Shown here one piece after another: positions 1 through 10,960 of a stretch of 64,000 nt of DNA. A program made the translations under genes and the position numbers. The stretch comes from Syngnathus acus. Its lineage: Eukaryota > Chordata > Actinopteri > Syngnathiformes > Syngnathidae. Numbering within the stretch: position 1 is the first letter of the stretch; each line of letters starts with the position of its first letter. The stretch is from assembly GCF_901709675.1 (NCBI RefSeq), contig NC_051093.1, positions 6,715,053 through 6,779,052 on the forward strand, read 5' to 3'. The notes under the pieces are model-generated. The model saw nothing but the letters and a program-made list of their open reading frames with translations, made no database searches and was not told the DNA's origin.

Positions 1-2957
1 AAATTGAAACTTTTCATTTTTAAAATGCACTAAAAGGAATTATAAAATTCTAGCACATAAAAAAATATTTTTTTATTTTTAATATTGTTTTTATTTTCTT
101 ATTTTTTGTGTCAGTATACGTCCATAAACTGTAAAAAAATTATGCTTTTACAATTGTATTTTATTTTTCTACATTAAATTACATTTATATTCCATGCATC
201 AACAAAAATAAAAATAAATAAAAACGTCAAAAGTCATGTTTTTCCAATGTAATGGAAAGACCCACACCGTAATCTTTGTATTGATATTTTATAATGCAAC
301 TCCATCCTTTTAAATCTACTTTATCTCGCAGCTTTTGACCTTCGCAGACTATCATTGTCTGAAAACATTATGTTCATTAGCCAAGGTTGTCAGCACTTTG
401 CTCATCTTCAAAACAAAACCAACGGGGGCGAAGTGTGCTCTGAAGAGACTGACAGCAACTAGTCTAACACGATTGGCCCTTCCATCTTGAGCCCTTATCA
501 ATTATTAACAAAACGACACTAGATAAGATAGATTTGATGGAGATGGCTCATAACTTTTCATTTTTACCACGTCAGGTCAAGTCATTCAGCTGATTTCATT
601 ACAGGAGAAAGGCCTGTTATAGCTGCCGACCCGACGGCGCTGACAGCATCAAAATGCAGCCAAAGAGAAACCCACTGAATGATGGGACACTCGCCGGGAT
701 GGGAAAAGTCAATTATTGCTATTAGAGAGAAATTTCCAGAAATATAAAAACGACAACCGCAAATGGTTCTATTTCGTAACATAAGAAAATAAATAATAAA
801 TTAAAATAAATAAAATAAATAAATAAATAAAATGTAGAATTCCCATACATATATGTTCGCAGAATTTTACGAGTGACACACACACAAATTCAAAACAAGG
901 AGCGCTAGGAAAGCTAAGCGTTAAGTGAGAGAAGAAAACTGTGAGAGCAGCATCATGATGTCATTAGACACAAACACGCACAGCCAATTATAGACGCACT
1001 CAAACCCGCACTGTGCGAATATTGATGAGTACGTGAACGCAAAAGCAGCACACACACACACACGTTTCTGCAGATGTGTGCGTGTGTGAGGAAGCAGCAG
1101 GAGCTCTGGTGCAGCATAGGCAAGATGTGCAAGCGGCATGACAGTGGGAGTTGAGCCAAATGAAAACTAACGGCCCCAAAACGGTAATTGGACATAAATC
1201 ATGCTGCATTCACTCTCCCCTCAGTCTCTTTTCCGATTTATTTGACACACAACAACACGGTAGAGCATCAGTGTGCATCTGTTTGTGTGTACATGTGTGT
1301 AATTATGTTGCCTGAGGGGAGACAGACACAGAAATGGATAAATAATGTTCTTTGATCACACAGACGAACACGAACACACACTTACTACAATCGACATCAA
1401 CACTGCCGCAAAAAAACTTTTTCAGCCTCAAGCGGTCTCATCGCCGTGACAACAAGGTACATGCACGCATATTTGCATCCACAATTGAGTCGTATGGCAA
1501 AACTCCAGTTTCATATATTTAGAAAATATTCCGACTGTCAGACTTTTTTTTTTTTTTATTATTTAAAAGGTAACTAAAGGATAAACGCATTGAAATTGAG
1601 GGTGATAACTATGTTATGAGCAGTTCTTAAACTCAGCAAGTTCAGCCATTGCGGCCTTCAGAAAGAAAAGTTGGAGAGATAGAAAAAAAAAAGTAAAAAC
1701 ATTTCTTTGTGTGAAAGAAAAAAAGTCCGATTTTAAGTATGTGAATAAACTATTCATACCGCACGGCACTATTCAATGATGTGCCAGGAAAAAAAAAAAA
1801 ATGCACAAATGTGTTCCCAGAAGCTCATTCTTTTTCATCAAATGTGTCATAATTAACATTTTTTTGAAAGTTATTGGGTAATTTGGCTTATGCTTTTGAG
1901 TCTGTAAACTTGTGATCATGTTGGGCTGATTAGTTTTATTTTACTGCTAGATTTTATTCAGTGAAAAGATTTCCATTAAAGTGTATTTCATGTCAAAGTA
2001 TTAAGTCATTTTTTGACTACTATAAAACATTTTGCAAATTAGGAACCAGCTGGCTTGTCAAAAAATGATGTGAGCTATGTGATATAACAATATTTTCCGT
2101 ACCTATCCGGTTTGAAAACAATTTTGTCAATTATGTCAACCTAGACAGACATCAACCCACACAGTCAAAACATTGAAAGAATGAGGGCGTGCAATAATTA
2201 AAGCGTTGATGCAAGAAAGCAAGAAAAAAAACTCAAACATGCATCCAGAGAGTCAAAATAAAGAGCATAAAGAAAAAAACAAAAACATGAAAATAGTAGT
2301 GGATGCTTCTAACAATCTCACTCGGTGATTTAAAAGAAAAAAAAGTATATATTATTTAACAAAAAGGTTAGTAGATGTTTGGAAGTGACAAAAAATAAAA
2401 GCAAAAAAAAAATATAAAAAAAAGGCATCTCATTTTTTTGAAGGGGGAAATGGTCTCCAATCAAAATCTCGAGAGTTTCAACTCAGTTAAGAGATTTAGC
2501 CCCCATGTGACAGGAAGAGGAAAAACTCACTCACATGTGCATACATGAAGTGCAAAGCCAATAAATCATAAACGCGGTGAAATTTCACGCACACAGCATG
2601 AAGGCGTAATCAGCAAGAGACAAACACACTGAGGATCTTACAAGGCGGAATCAGTGGAGGCGAGCGTCGCCTTATATTTCACATGAGGATTAGGAGGGAA
2701 AATCCGACTCTACTACTTTCACTTGAGATGGAAAACATATAGAAAGCCCCCCTACCCCCTTCCACCTATAGCGTATAAAGATTAAGGAGGCAAGGCGATG
2801 TAGGGAAACCGGCAAAGGCAACGATTCATCACAGTGCACGCTGGGAGGATTGTGTGATGGCTTCATGTCGGAGCACATATTTTAACAGCTAGCTAGTTCT
2901 ACTATGACAAAAAAAAACTAATTATCCTTAAATGTTTTGACTGCTTCAAATTTAGCT

Positions 2958-3479
2958 TACCGTATTTTCCGCACTATAAGGCGCACCTAAAAACCTCCAA
3001 TTTTCTCAAAAGCCGACAGTGCGCCTTATTAAAGATTAAAAAAAAAACATATATAATCCGGTGCGCCTTATATATGGACCAATATTGAGCCACTACGGCA
3101 GGCGTGTCCAAATATATGGATTTATACAGGACTGTCTCAGAAAATTAGAATATTGTGATAAAATTCTTTATTTTCTGTCATACAATAAAAAAACAAAAAG
3201 TTAATTAATAAAAGGCTTGCAATATTCAGTTGATTTGTAATGAATCCAGAATGTATGCCATTTTTGGTTTTTTTAATTACATTACAGAAAATTAAAAACT
3301 ATCACAATATTCAAATTTTCTGAGACAGTTCTGTATATGGACAAAGTTTCAAAATGGGCCATTCATTGAAGGCGCGCCTTATAATCCGGTGCGCCTTATA
3401 TATGGACAAAGTTTTAAAATGGGCCATTCATTGAAGGTGCGCCTTATAATCCGGTGCTTATAGTGTGGAAAATACGGTA
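2958..3479. mobile_element. TA-flanked MITE, copy 1 (contains nested MITE)
   Basis: It starts TACCGTATTTTCCGCACTAT and ends with the inverted form (TAGTGTGGAAAATACGGTA). Inside it has GCGCCTT-rich subterminal motifs and tandem units containing GGACAAAGTTTTAAAATGGG and GGTGCGCCTTATAATCCGGT. It has no coding capacity. The ends and the TA at each flank fit a nonautonomous element with TA target-site preference. The family name was not determined. Confidence 0.75.
3127..3333. mobile_element. Nested MITE (CAGRACTGTCTCAG terminal repeats)
   Basis: A 207-bp insertion within copy 1. The left end is CAGGACTGTCTCAGAAAATT and the right end is the inverted CAGAACTGTCTCAG, with TA on both sides (3125-3126 and 3334-3335). 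The sequence AAAATTAGAATATTGTGATA following the terminus is typical of a widespread fish Tc1/mariner-related repeat. It has no ORF. Confidence 0.8.
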
Positions 3480-4195
3480 ATAATTTTTTCAAAAGACGCC
3501 ATCATAACACTGGCCACTAAAAAGTTGATGTATCAGGTCTGATGGAATCACCACAAACACAAATATGACTCACAGGAATTCCACACGACTATACGGGGAA
3601 GATAAATAGGAGCTTAACCTAGAGGCAAAAGGGGATATATGTGTGGGTGTCGAATACACTAGCCAAATGGAAGCCATGACATCACACGCCATGACATTTG
3701 GAAATAAAGCTCATCAATGGGCTATGAGGGGAGGAAGCCAAACAGAAAAAAAAAAGCACACAAAGGTGTGGGTTGAACACATGAAAGTGGATAATTCCTC
3801 GCTTGTCTGCGCCTGCAGAAAAAAAAAAACTTGCAGTGTCAAAGAGCTGAATCGTTTCACTCAGAGGATATGAGTCTTGCAAGAATTTGTGTTTACTCTT
3901 GCAAGAGGCATCGTGTTTGCTATGTGCCAATCAGAACTTTGGGTAATTCCTTTCCCTTCAGCCTCGCCTCTGGTCCAAGGGATTATTATCCTTCCGCCCT
4001 TCATTTCTCTGCTTCGTCGCTCCACCTTTGTCACACTTCTCCCTCCCTCCTTCAACCTTAAAAGTAGGCATGTTTAAAACTGCGGGATCAATAACCGATT
4101 AGCACAGTAACTTTAAGACATTTGTATATTTACTGTAAACAAAAGACTTTGTTGCTTAAAGGTCCGTTTGTTTTGTAAAAATGAATAAAATATTG

Positions 4196-4226
4196 TGAAT
4201 AAATAAATAAATAAATAAATACATTA

Positions 4227-4257
<31 letters not shown>

Positions 4258-4259
4258 AG
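4196..4259. repeat. (TAAA)n microsatellite
   Basis: AATA/TAAA tetranucleotide repeats with one short interruption (CATTATAA). Similar short tracts occur at 795-830, 12385-12417 and 22420-22443. Confidence 0.9.
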
Positions 4260-4721
4260 AAATAGTTTTATTGTGGGCCACAATATTTGGAGCAAGATGA
4301 AGGCCAGGAGTCCATCTCATAGGGGTTTGATGAAGTCAGCATTTCACATTAATGATAAAAAAAAATAATTGAGTACTTTTTATATTAAATGCATATGACC
4401 ACAAAAAAAACAACTAGCGCCCTTCACTGTACATGACAACATAATGGTCCAACAAACACCCAAATTTGCAGCATAGGCAGGTGTTTGTGCACCCTTGCAT
4501 AACATTTTCACCAAGCGTCAAACATGTTTTCCGACCTTTAACTCCTGCTTTGGAATGCCTGAATTCATTTCAACCTGTGCGCATTCATTCGGCAGAAACT
4601 AAAATAACATTTTCTCAACTCAAATGTCTATTGACCCATTTGAATACCTTTTTGGTGTAACTTACCTTTCCCGCTTGCCCTTCGCCACATATCCAATATT
4701 TGATCATTCATAGCAGCCTAC

Positions 4722-5204
4722 CTTATCCGCCATGATCATGGACGAGCCTCCATGAATGCCCAGGATGGGTATGAGCGTCTGCGAGGAAATAAAATCCAAA
4801 ATCTGGGCGATGGCCTCCTGGTCCGTGCCATCCCCAAACACCACACCGTGGATCTTTGTCCCGGACATCAGGTCACACATGTGGGTGATGATGCTTTTGG
4901 GGTCCGTCTCGTTCACGAGCAGACTGACCACATTGACGTCAATAGGTTCCTCTTTCCCCCACAGCGCCCGGATGTCTCGGTCCGAGATGTAGCGCGTGCG
5001 GCCCAGGATCACGGCGATATTTAGGACCGGCACTTTCTCGGCGGCACCTCCACTTCGCTGCTTTTGAGCTACCACCGGGTTGGTGATATAGGTCACCACC
5101 ACCAGTAGAGCTAGGGAAAGCAGCACAGCATGACCCCCGCTGCCACGGGCCCAACCGCTGCTCCTTCTACTCCTCCTCTTGCTTCTGGTGCTGCTGAGGG
5201 ACAT
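4722..5204 (-). CDS. grin2a: grin2a first coding exon (NMDA receptor GluN2A, N-terminal part)
   Basis: This exon encodes the first 161 residues of an NMDA-receptor GluN2 subunit, a glutamate-gated cation channel of the postsynaptic membrane. Residues 1 to about 47 form a basic stretch followed by a hydrophobic core (about 26-45), which reads as a signal peptide with a long n-region. From residue 60 the amino-terminal clamshell domain begins. The blocks [15 protein letters not shown] and [16 protein letters not shown] with the end MIMADK match GluN2A better than 2B, 2C or 2D, notably LWG, DVNVV and KIHGVVFGD. The start is well supported: an in-frame TGA lies at 5222-5220, five codons upstream within the same exon. 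The donor is AAG|GTAGGC in phase 0, at the position used after MADK in mammalian GRIN2A. The following exon is not in the window. Oddity: the two histidines of the zinc-site loop are arginines (residues 69 and 71). A 2a-type paralogue from the teleost duplication is possible. Confidence 0.93.
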
Positions 5205-5226
5205 ACTTCCGAAACCACTTCAGCCC
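5205..5226 (-). other. grin2a: grin2a 5' UTR part of the first coding exon
   Basis: There are 22 bases between a good 3' splice site (TTCTTCCGTGCAG|GGG, AG at 5228-5227) and the ATG at 5204. They include an in-frame stop, which shows that translation cannot begin further upstream in this frame and that at least one noncoding exon precedes this one. Confidence 0.7.
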
Positions 5227-8200
5227 CTGCACGGAAGAAAAGAACATTTGTCAGAGTAGGCTTCTTTTAAGGAATGGTGGGACACATATATGAGTGGGGG
5301 ATGGCTTGAGAGAGACATTCAAGATGACTAATAAGTTTTCCGGTCGCAGTCACGACTACCTAGGTAGGATGATTCAAACGGAGGCTGCTTGGGTATGCAA
5401 TATGTGACTTATGAGGGTAATAACTGGCGTTTACACGCTTGATTTCAAATAGGGAACCAAAGCGGTCTTCACATTAGTGACAAGTAGAATTCTTTTTTTT
5501 TTCTCCAGAATCGGGTCCCAGAATCGGTAATGGAATCAAAATAAGTCTTATGAAATAGGAAAGTAGTGAAGTAAATCGGTGTCAACTGATTCACTGACTG
5601 TGAGACACGGTGGTGGTGGGGGAGGAGCTAAATCTAGTCTGGGTCGTTAGTGGAAATTAGTCATGACCAGAGGCAACACTATTAGACATAATCATAATAA
5701 TTTATATTTCAAGGTAACAAAAAAAAGCAAAAGAAAAAATGGTTTGGTGGTTGTCATACTTGCGTAAAGGGATAAAATTTTGATAGCTTAATTAAAGTTA
5801 CTGAGTCGGAATGTTACCTTTCAAAATTCAAGGTTACCTCCACTAATTAATTTTCCCAACCAAATCCGCTCGTGAAAAACGGTTCCATCATGTTCCTGAG
5901 GTGGTACAGATGTGTGGTGAGGGCTTTGTCTGAAAAGTATGATAATGTGATGAGACGGCGTTTGAATCAATATGACAGAGCCAGGTAAGACATGTAAGGA
6001 TGACATCAGCGACTCTGGACCAACCAGGGCAGAAAAGTACATCGACATCATCGTCTCACATGCTCCACAATTTACACCTTCATCCCCCTCGAGAGACACC
6101 CAATGCTCACAGAGCATGAAAGATTGAACCTCTGAGCGAGCGAGAGAGCAAGATGGCGAGATTGTTGTGCAGGTACTGACAATTTACAGACACGGTGACG
6201 GGTCGACATATTTTGGTGTCATCGCACAACCAGTTTGGGTCTTTTATCACATCTGATAAAATTAAAGATGGGATCACAGGTTTATAATCAACATAGATTC
6301 TAATTTCCGTTCACAGGAGCGATAGCAGGCCTAAAAAGTCTCGGGAGCGACCGTGTGGGTTTTGCAGTCATCAATGAATCAGTTTGACCCCTGTGAAGTA
6401 TAATTTTGTTTACAACTATGGCCGCGGTCTAGCTCTAATGACGCTGTGATTATTTTCCCAGTGACGGGTGAATCAATCATTGACACAATTACTTTTCCCC
6501 ATGCAGTGAAAGCAACGGAGGTGCTTACCCTGAGTGCAAATTTTCCAAAAGACTTTCTTTTCTTTTACTTGCATGATCTTGTTCGATCACATGACTCTGT
6601 TCGACTAATCTAATGTAACTACCGTATTTTCCGGACCATAAGGCGCAGCTAAAAACCAAAAATTTTCTCAAAAGCCGACAGTGCGCCTTATAGTCCGGTG
6701 CGCCTTATATATGGACCAAATTCCTAAATTTAAACTAGCCCGAAGCATTGTGTCATGAAATCAATCATAAGTGGCCCGCTGAAGACTATGAATCATGAAT
6801 CAAAAAGACTATGGATCATTATTTTGTGATTATAAAGTAATTTGTTGCGTATGGAAGTTGAAATAAAAAAGATAAAATGGAGAATGATTTGATTTGGGTT
6901 AAAAATCTGACATGATGCATTAATGGTGCGCCTTATAGTCCAGTGCGCCTTATAGTCCGGAAAATACGGTACTACCACAGCCCGACATATAAGTTTTCAA
7001 AGTGACCTATTTACACGTCAGAAATGCTTCTGACTATATCTTCCATATTTCTAATAACAAATTCTTAAGTCTGCTTAAAATAAAACGCTCCAAACGGCCG
7101 TAAAAAGAGAACAACGCTGCCATGCCAGCATGCTGAGCTGGGCAAAAAAAAAAACTGTCCAATGAAGAACAAGCTAGTGATCCATTAAAATATGTGCGCT
7201 TCAAATTCCAATACAGTGTCAGCATTTGGCTCAGGACAAGTCTGCGGCATCACATCGGAACTTCCGAAATTTATAGGGAGGAAAAAATGAGCCGAGAAAG
7301 TTGTAAAAAAGGAACCCAATCGCTCACATGCTAGGAACAAGAAAGAAAAGTGAGCCAAATGGGATTGAAGCAGTATGGCGTCACACAAAGGCTCCCCTAC
7401 TTTTGGCAAAACAACAGTGGAGCCATGTTTGGCAGGCACGGCTGTAATCATGGATACCAGTCACGCAAACACACTGCCACCAAAATGAAGGAAGCAGTGT
7501 GAACACACACAGGGAACATCATCGCTCTATATGACTCCGCCTCCACAAAACCTATTTTCTAGTTCACACATAACCAGCTTAGATCTGCATCAATAATTCA
7601 ACTTGCATTATCTTTACATGATGATTAATATGACCGCACATGATCGTTCTCGTATCTTCCTAGTCTTATCCTCGATACATTTATGATTTATTTACAAAGT
7701 CTAAGCCAAGATGGTTAATATCGGTGGATGTTTTACTCAGCCAGGTAATTTTATGGCGTGATCCGTATCAAGTGTGTGGCACTCCAAGCGAGGTCAGAGG
7801 TAACTCATTTCGCAGCCTTTGTCCTTCCCTGGGTGAGACTCAATAAGCTCCCAGGTCAGATCAGTTGTAATTCGTCCATCTTTCTCTGGGTGAGGGCCAG
7901 CCGGATGTGGCTGGATCATTTCCAACTAGGGCCGCCCGAGGGTTTCACCTGAATCAGATGACTTTAGCACCTCGGCTGAGTAGCATCTCTTCTCCAAGCA
8001 AGCTTGAAATTGACATATACATTAGAAGACAATTTTAAGATCCTAAAGAAACAATGGATTGCTTTGAAACTGAGGATCACAGGGTGTGATTCAGTGGTGG
8101 GGATCCTCGTAACTGCTACTAGCAATAAATCACTAGACTGCATGTTACAGTTCACTGAGAAAAGGCCTCCATCCACATCAATACAAAATTATCCAAGCCA

Positions 8201-10342
8201 TGTCTTGAGGTCCTCTACATCCATCTCTGACACTTTTTTTATTTTTATTGTAGCGCCTACCGCCATGTTTGCTGAAACAAACAACAACCACAAGAATGAT
8301 TTCAATGAAGAATCAATTTTTTTTTGGGGGGGGCAGCAGTGGCAATACAACTTCGAGGTGTTCGCTACAGATGTCGCCCTAATACATGTGTGAAGTACTT
8401 TGCATAGCTAAAGAGGTTTGCGCAATGGGCAGACATGTTGAGGCGTAACAGACGATTACTTCCGCTGGGCTTGTCGTGGGTGCTAATGCACATTACGCAG
8501 AGCAGATGGCAGAGAACCAAAGTACGGGCAACAGAAGAAAGAAGTTCACTTACAATGCATATACATTTAAATGCCAAAGTTAAAATGAGCATTTTTTTCA
8601 ACCCACTACAAAACTGATCCGATTACACAAGGAGCACCAATAAAGTTTTTTACGGTGCTTTGTAGAACCTTCAATAATAGGAGATCTTCAAAATAACGAT
8701 ATCAAAATAAAACAATACTCGGAAGAGAGTTTAATCTAATCGTCTGTAATCCAATTCAAAATAGCTGCAAGGAAGCTAATTTTATTGTCGTCTTAAATTA
8801 GTTTTCAGTTGGGATTTCAAATGATTAATTGGCCTAATGTTATTAGTTTACCACAATTAACACAAAAGGCAGTTTGGATCATTGGTGTGATGATTCCATT
8901 GAACACGGTTTCGAATTGAAGCAGTTAGTTGCAACTTCAGAGTAGAGTCATCAAATAATTTAACCTGTGCTAATTGGACATCGTTTTGCGTTTGCTCCAT
9001 GTTGACTTGCACTCATGTCATTCATGAATTATTTCGCATTTAATGACATTACAGTTGCAGACAAGTTTGGAGGCTATAGAAATGATGCCGCAGTGTTGCT
9101 TAGCCCAAAAAAAAAAAAAAAAGAAAAGCAATTGTTTCTTTCCAGAGTGCTTTCTGAGGGTCTGGCTCGGAGGTTACGCGTCATAAAATATATGGAACAC
9201 GGTAACTACATCCCTTCTGTCGACTCCATTGGTGGAATTAGTGGTCTTCAAGGAAATGATTTGCCGCTTTGCATTATATACATTGGGATTTGATGAAAGC
9301 TTCTCAAGCTCTACTTTTTTCTCAGGTAAGCAGGAAAAGCAGAAAGCAAAAGGCTTCGGTGTTTGGCCCCATTTATACATGGGGGGGAGGTGTTAATACT
9401 TTATTTCCTTTTTCTGTCAAAGAAATATGGATTGGCCCTCCATGGGCTGCAGCTGACGCCTAGACTGAGGGGGAGGAGGAGAGAACTGCGCTTCTACAAC
9501 GTGACTAGAGCCCGAGAACAGGGGATGATGAGAAGAGGGGAGGTTCAATTCGGTTCAATCAAGACAACACAATACAAGAACGACCCCTGCTGGTCAATAA
9601 AAGGACTGCATTCTCCCTCCGCGGGTGAGACACTTGTGTCGACTTAAAACATGTTTTAACACCCATAAACGATTCCACTGGCGTTAGATAAATTGCTCGG
9701 AACTGAAATAGAGTAGAAAGTAAGAAAACAAATCACATTATTGTCAATGATTCTCGGAATGAGTCGTGCGTGAATCAAAAGTTGTCCCAGAAAGATGAAA
9801 TAAACAAATTTAGATGTAAAGTGGAGAATTCAATCATTCCCTTTAATTTTCTTTAGTAGTTGATCTATATTTCTTTGAGTAGTCCACAGTTTTATGGAGT
9901 TGGACGCTTCACATGAATGAAGACGAATTTGCGCAACCGTACGTGAGATGCGTGTTTTTGGATTTTACGTTTCCAATCAGGTGAATCGCTACAATGATTT
10001 TCAAAGATTAATATACATACAAGCCTACAAGGGGTGTTGTTACATTGATGCGCCTCCAAGCAGCCTGCGCTCTCTTCACTGCGCAACTGGATGAAATATG
10101 AGCTAATTACCAGCGCCATGCTGAGAATATATATCTTTTTTTTTCATTTGCAACATTGATTAGATTCTTTTCCTTTCTGATGAATTAAAATCAGACTCTT
10201 GTGGTGTGGTTTAGTGCCGCACTTTGGCTTGGGGGACTCCTGTGGGGGAACCCGCAGAGCCAGAGCGCATCGGCAACGGGGGTAGAAGGTGTTGCATGGG
10301 AGCCCCACGGTGCAACATTGCGAGAGAATAAAAACTACTTAC
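5227..10342 (-). other. grin2a: Putative 5' intron of grin2a
   Basis: Bounded at the 3' side by the acceptor before the first coding exon and, by inference, at the 5' side by the donor GTAAGTAG at 10342-10335. It contains MITE copy 2 (6620-6971) and unremarkable AT-rich DNA elsewhere. I see no coding exon. The 5' boundary is uncertain because the noncoding exon is only predicted. Confidence 0.45.
6620..6971. mobile_element. TA-flanked MITE, copy 2 (subfamily A)
   Basis: Termini TACCGTATTTTCCGGACCAT and TAGTCCGGAAAATACGGTA are inverted repeats. The interior (AAATTTAAACTAGCCCGAAG, then GAATCATGAATCAAAAAGAC) is shared almost identically with copy 7 at 61258 but not with copies 1 and 3-5. It is therefore a distinct subfamily using the same ends. 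Confidence 0.75.
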
Positions 10343-10960
10343 AACATCTCCCTTCCCCAGAGCTCCAAAATAGTAGCGTGAGATGACATTGCAACAGTCC
10401 CCTCTTGCCTCTGAGAACGCGTGCAGCCTCGGATGGTGCTCACTCTCAAACACTGCACAGCAGGAGGGGGGGGGACAAAGCACCCGATATCTGGAAAGCG
10501 ATAATTTCCACCGTGTCCCCCAAAAATGACAAGAATGGAAAGAAATCCCACGGTGTTCTCACTTTGTGACGGCGCCGCTGCAAAGAACATTAATGTTGTA
10601 GTAATCCAATCTTCATTGTGCGTGCGCCTGCGGCTGATTCTCCACTGCAATCTCTGCCGGCCCCGCGCATGATGGGGGGCTCAAGCAGCCTCTATGAGAT
10701 CACAGGTCTCGGTATCCGAGCTGTCATTGCCGTCCCGGGGCTGAGGAGAAGGGATGAGGCAGGCTGGACGCGCACATTCGTGGACCAGTAGAGAGCTCCT
10801 GCAGCCCGCAGAGCGTGCATGCATGGGACACGCTTTCTCTTGCTCGCTCCCTCCCTCCCTCTCTCTCTCGCTACCTCGTCGTGCGCGTTTGTGTTTATGT
10901 GATGTGTGCACTGAATGTGCTCTGGTGCGTGAGTCTATTCCTCCATGCGCGCTCACTGCA
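10180..10960 (-). promoter_or_regulatory. grin2a: Candidate grin2a promoter and 5' UTR exon region
   Basis: A local GC- and CpG-rich island (for example the stretch GGCCCCGCGCATG near 10660 and GCGTGCATGCATG near 10813) in otherwise AT-rich DNA, 5 kb upstream of the first grin2a coding exon. On the minus strand a strong donor (ATGTT|GTAAGTAG) ends a possible noncoding exon at 10343. No TATA box was identified. Position and composition suggest the promoter, but no transcript evidence is available. It could instead be an unrelated CpG island. Confidence 0.35.

Larger units (their letters stand above)
1..4721 (-). other. grin2a: grin2a intron after first coding exon (partial)
   Basis: AT-rich intronic sequence running off the left edge. 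I find no second grin2a exon, which should begin with DPTS-type coding. It holds a MITE with a second MITE nested inside it (2958-3479), A/T homopolymers, (CA)n-rich stretches near 870-1080 and 1250-1380, and a (TAAA)n tract at 4196-4259. The block at 590-770 is less AT-rich and free of recognisable repeats, so it is a candidate conserved noncoding element. Confidence 0.75.
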
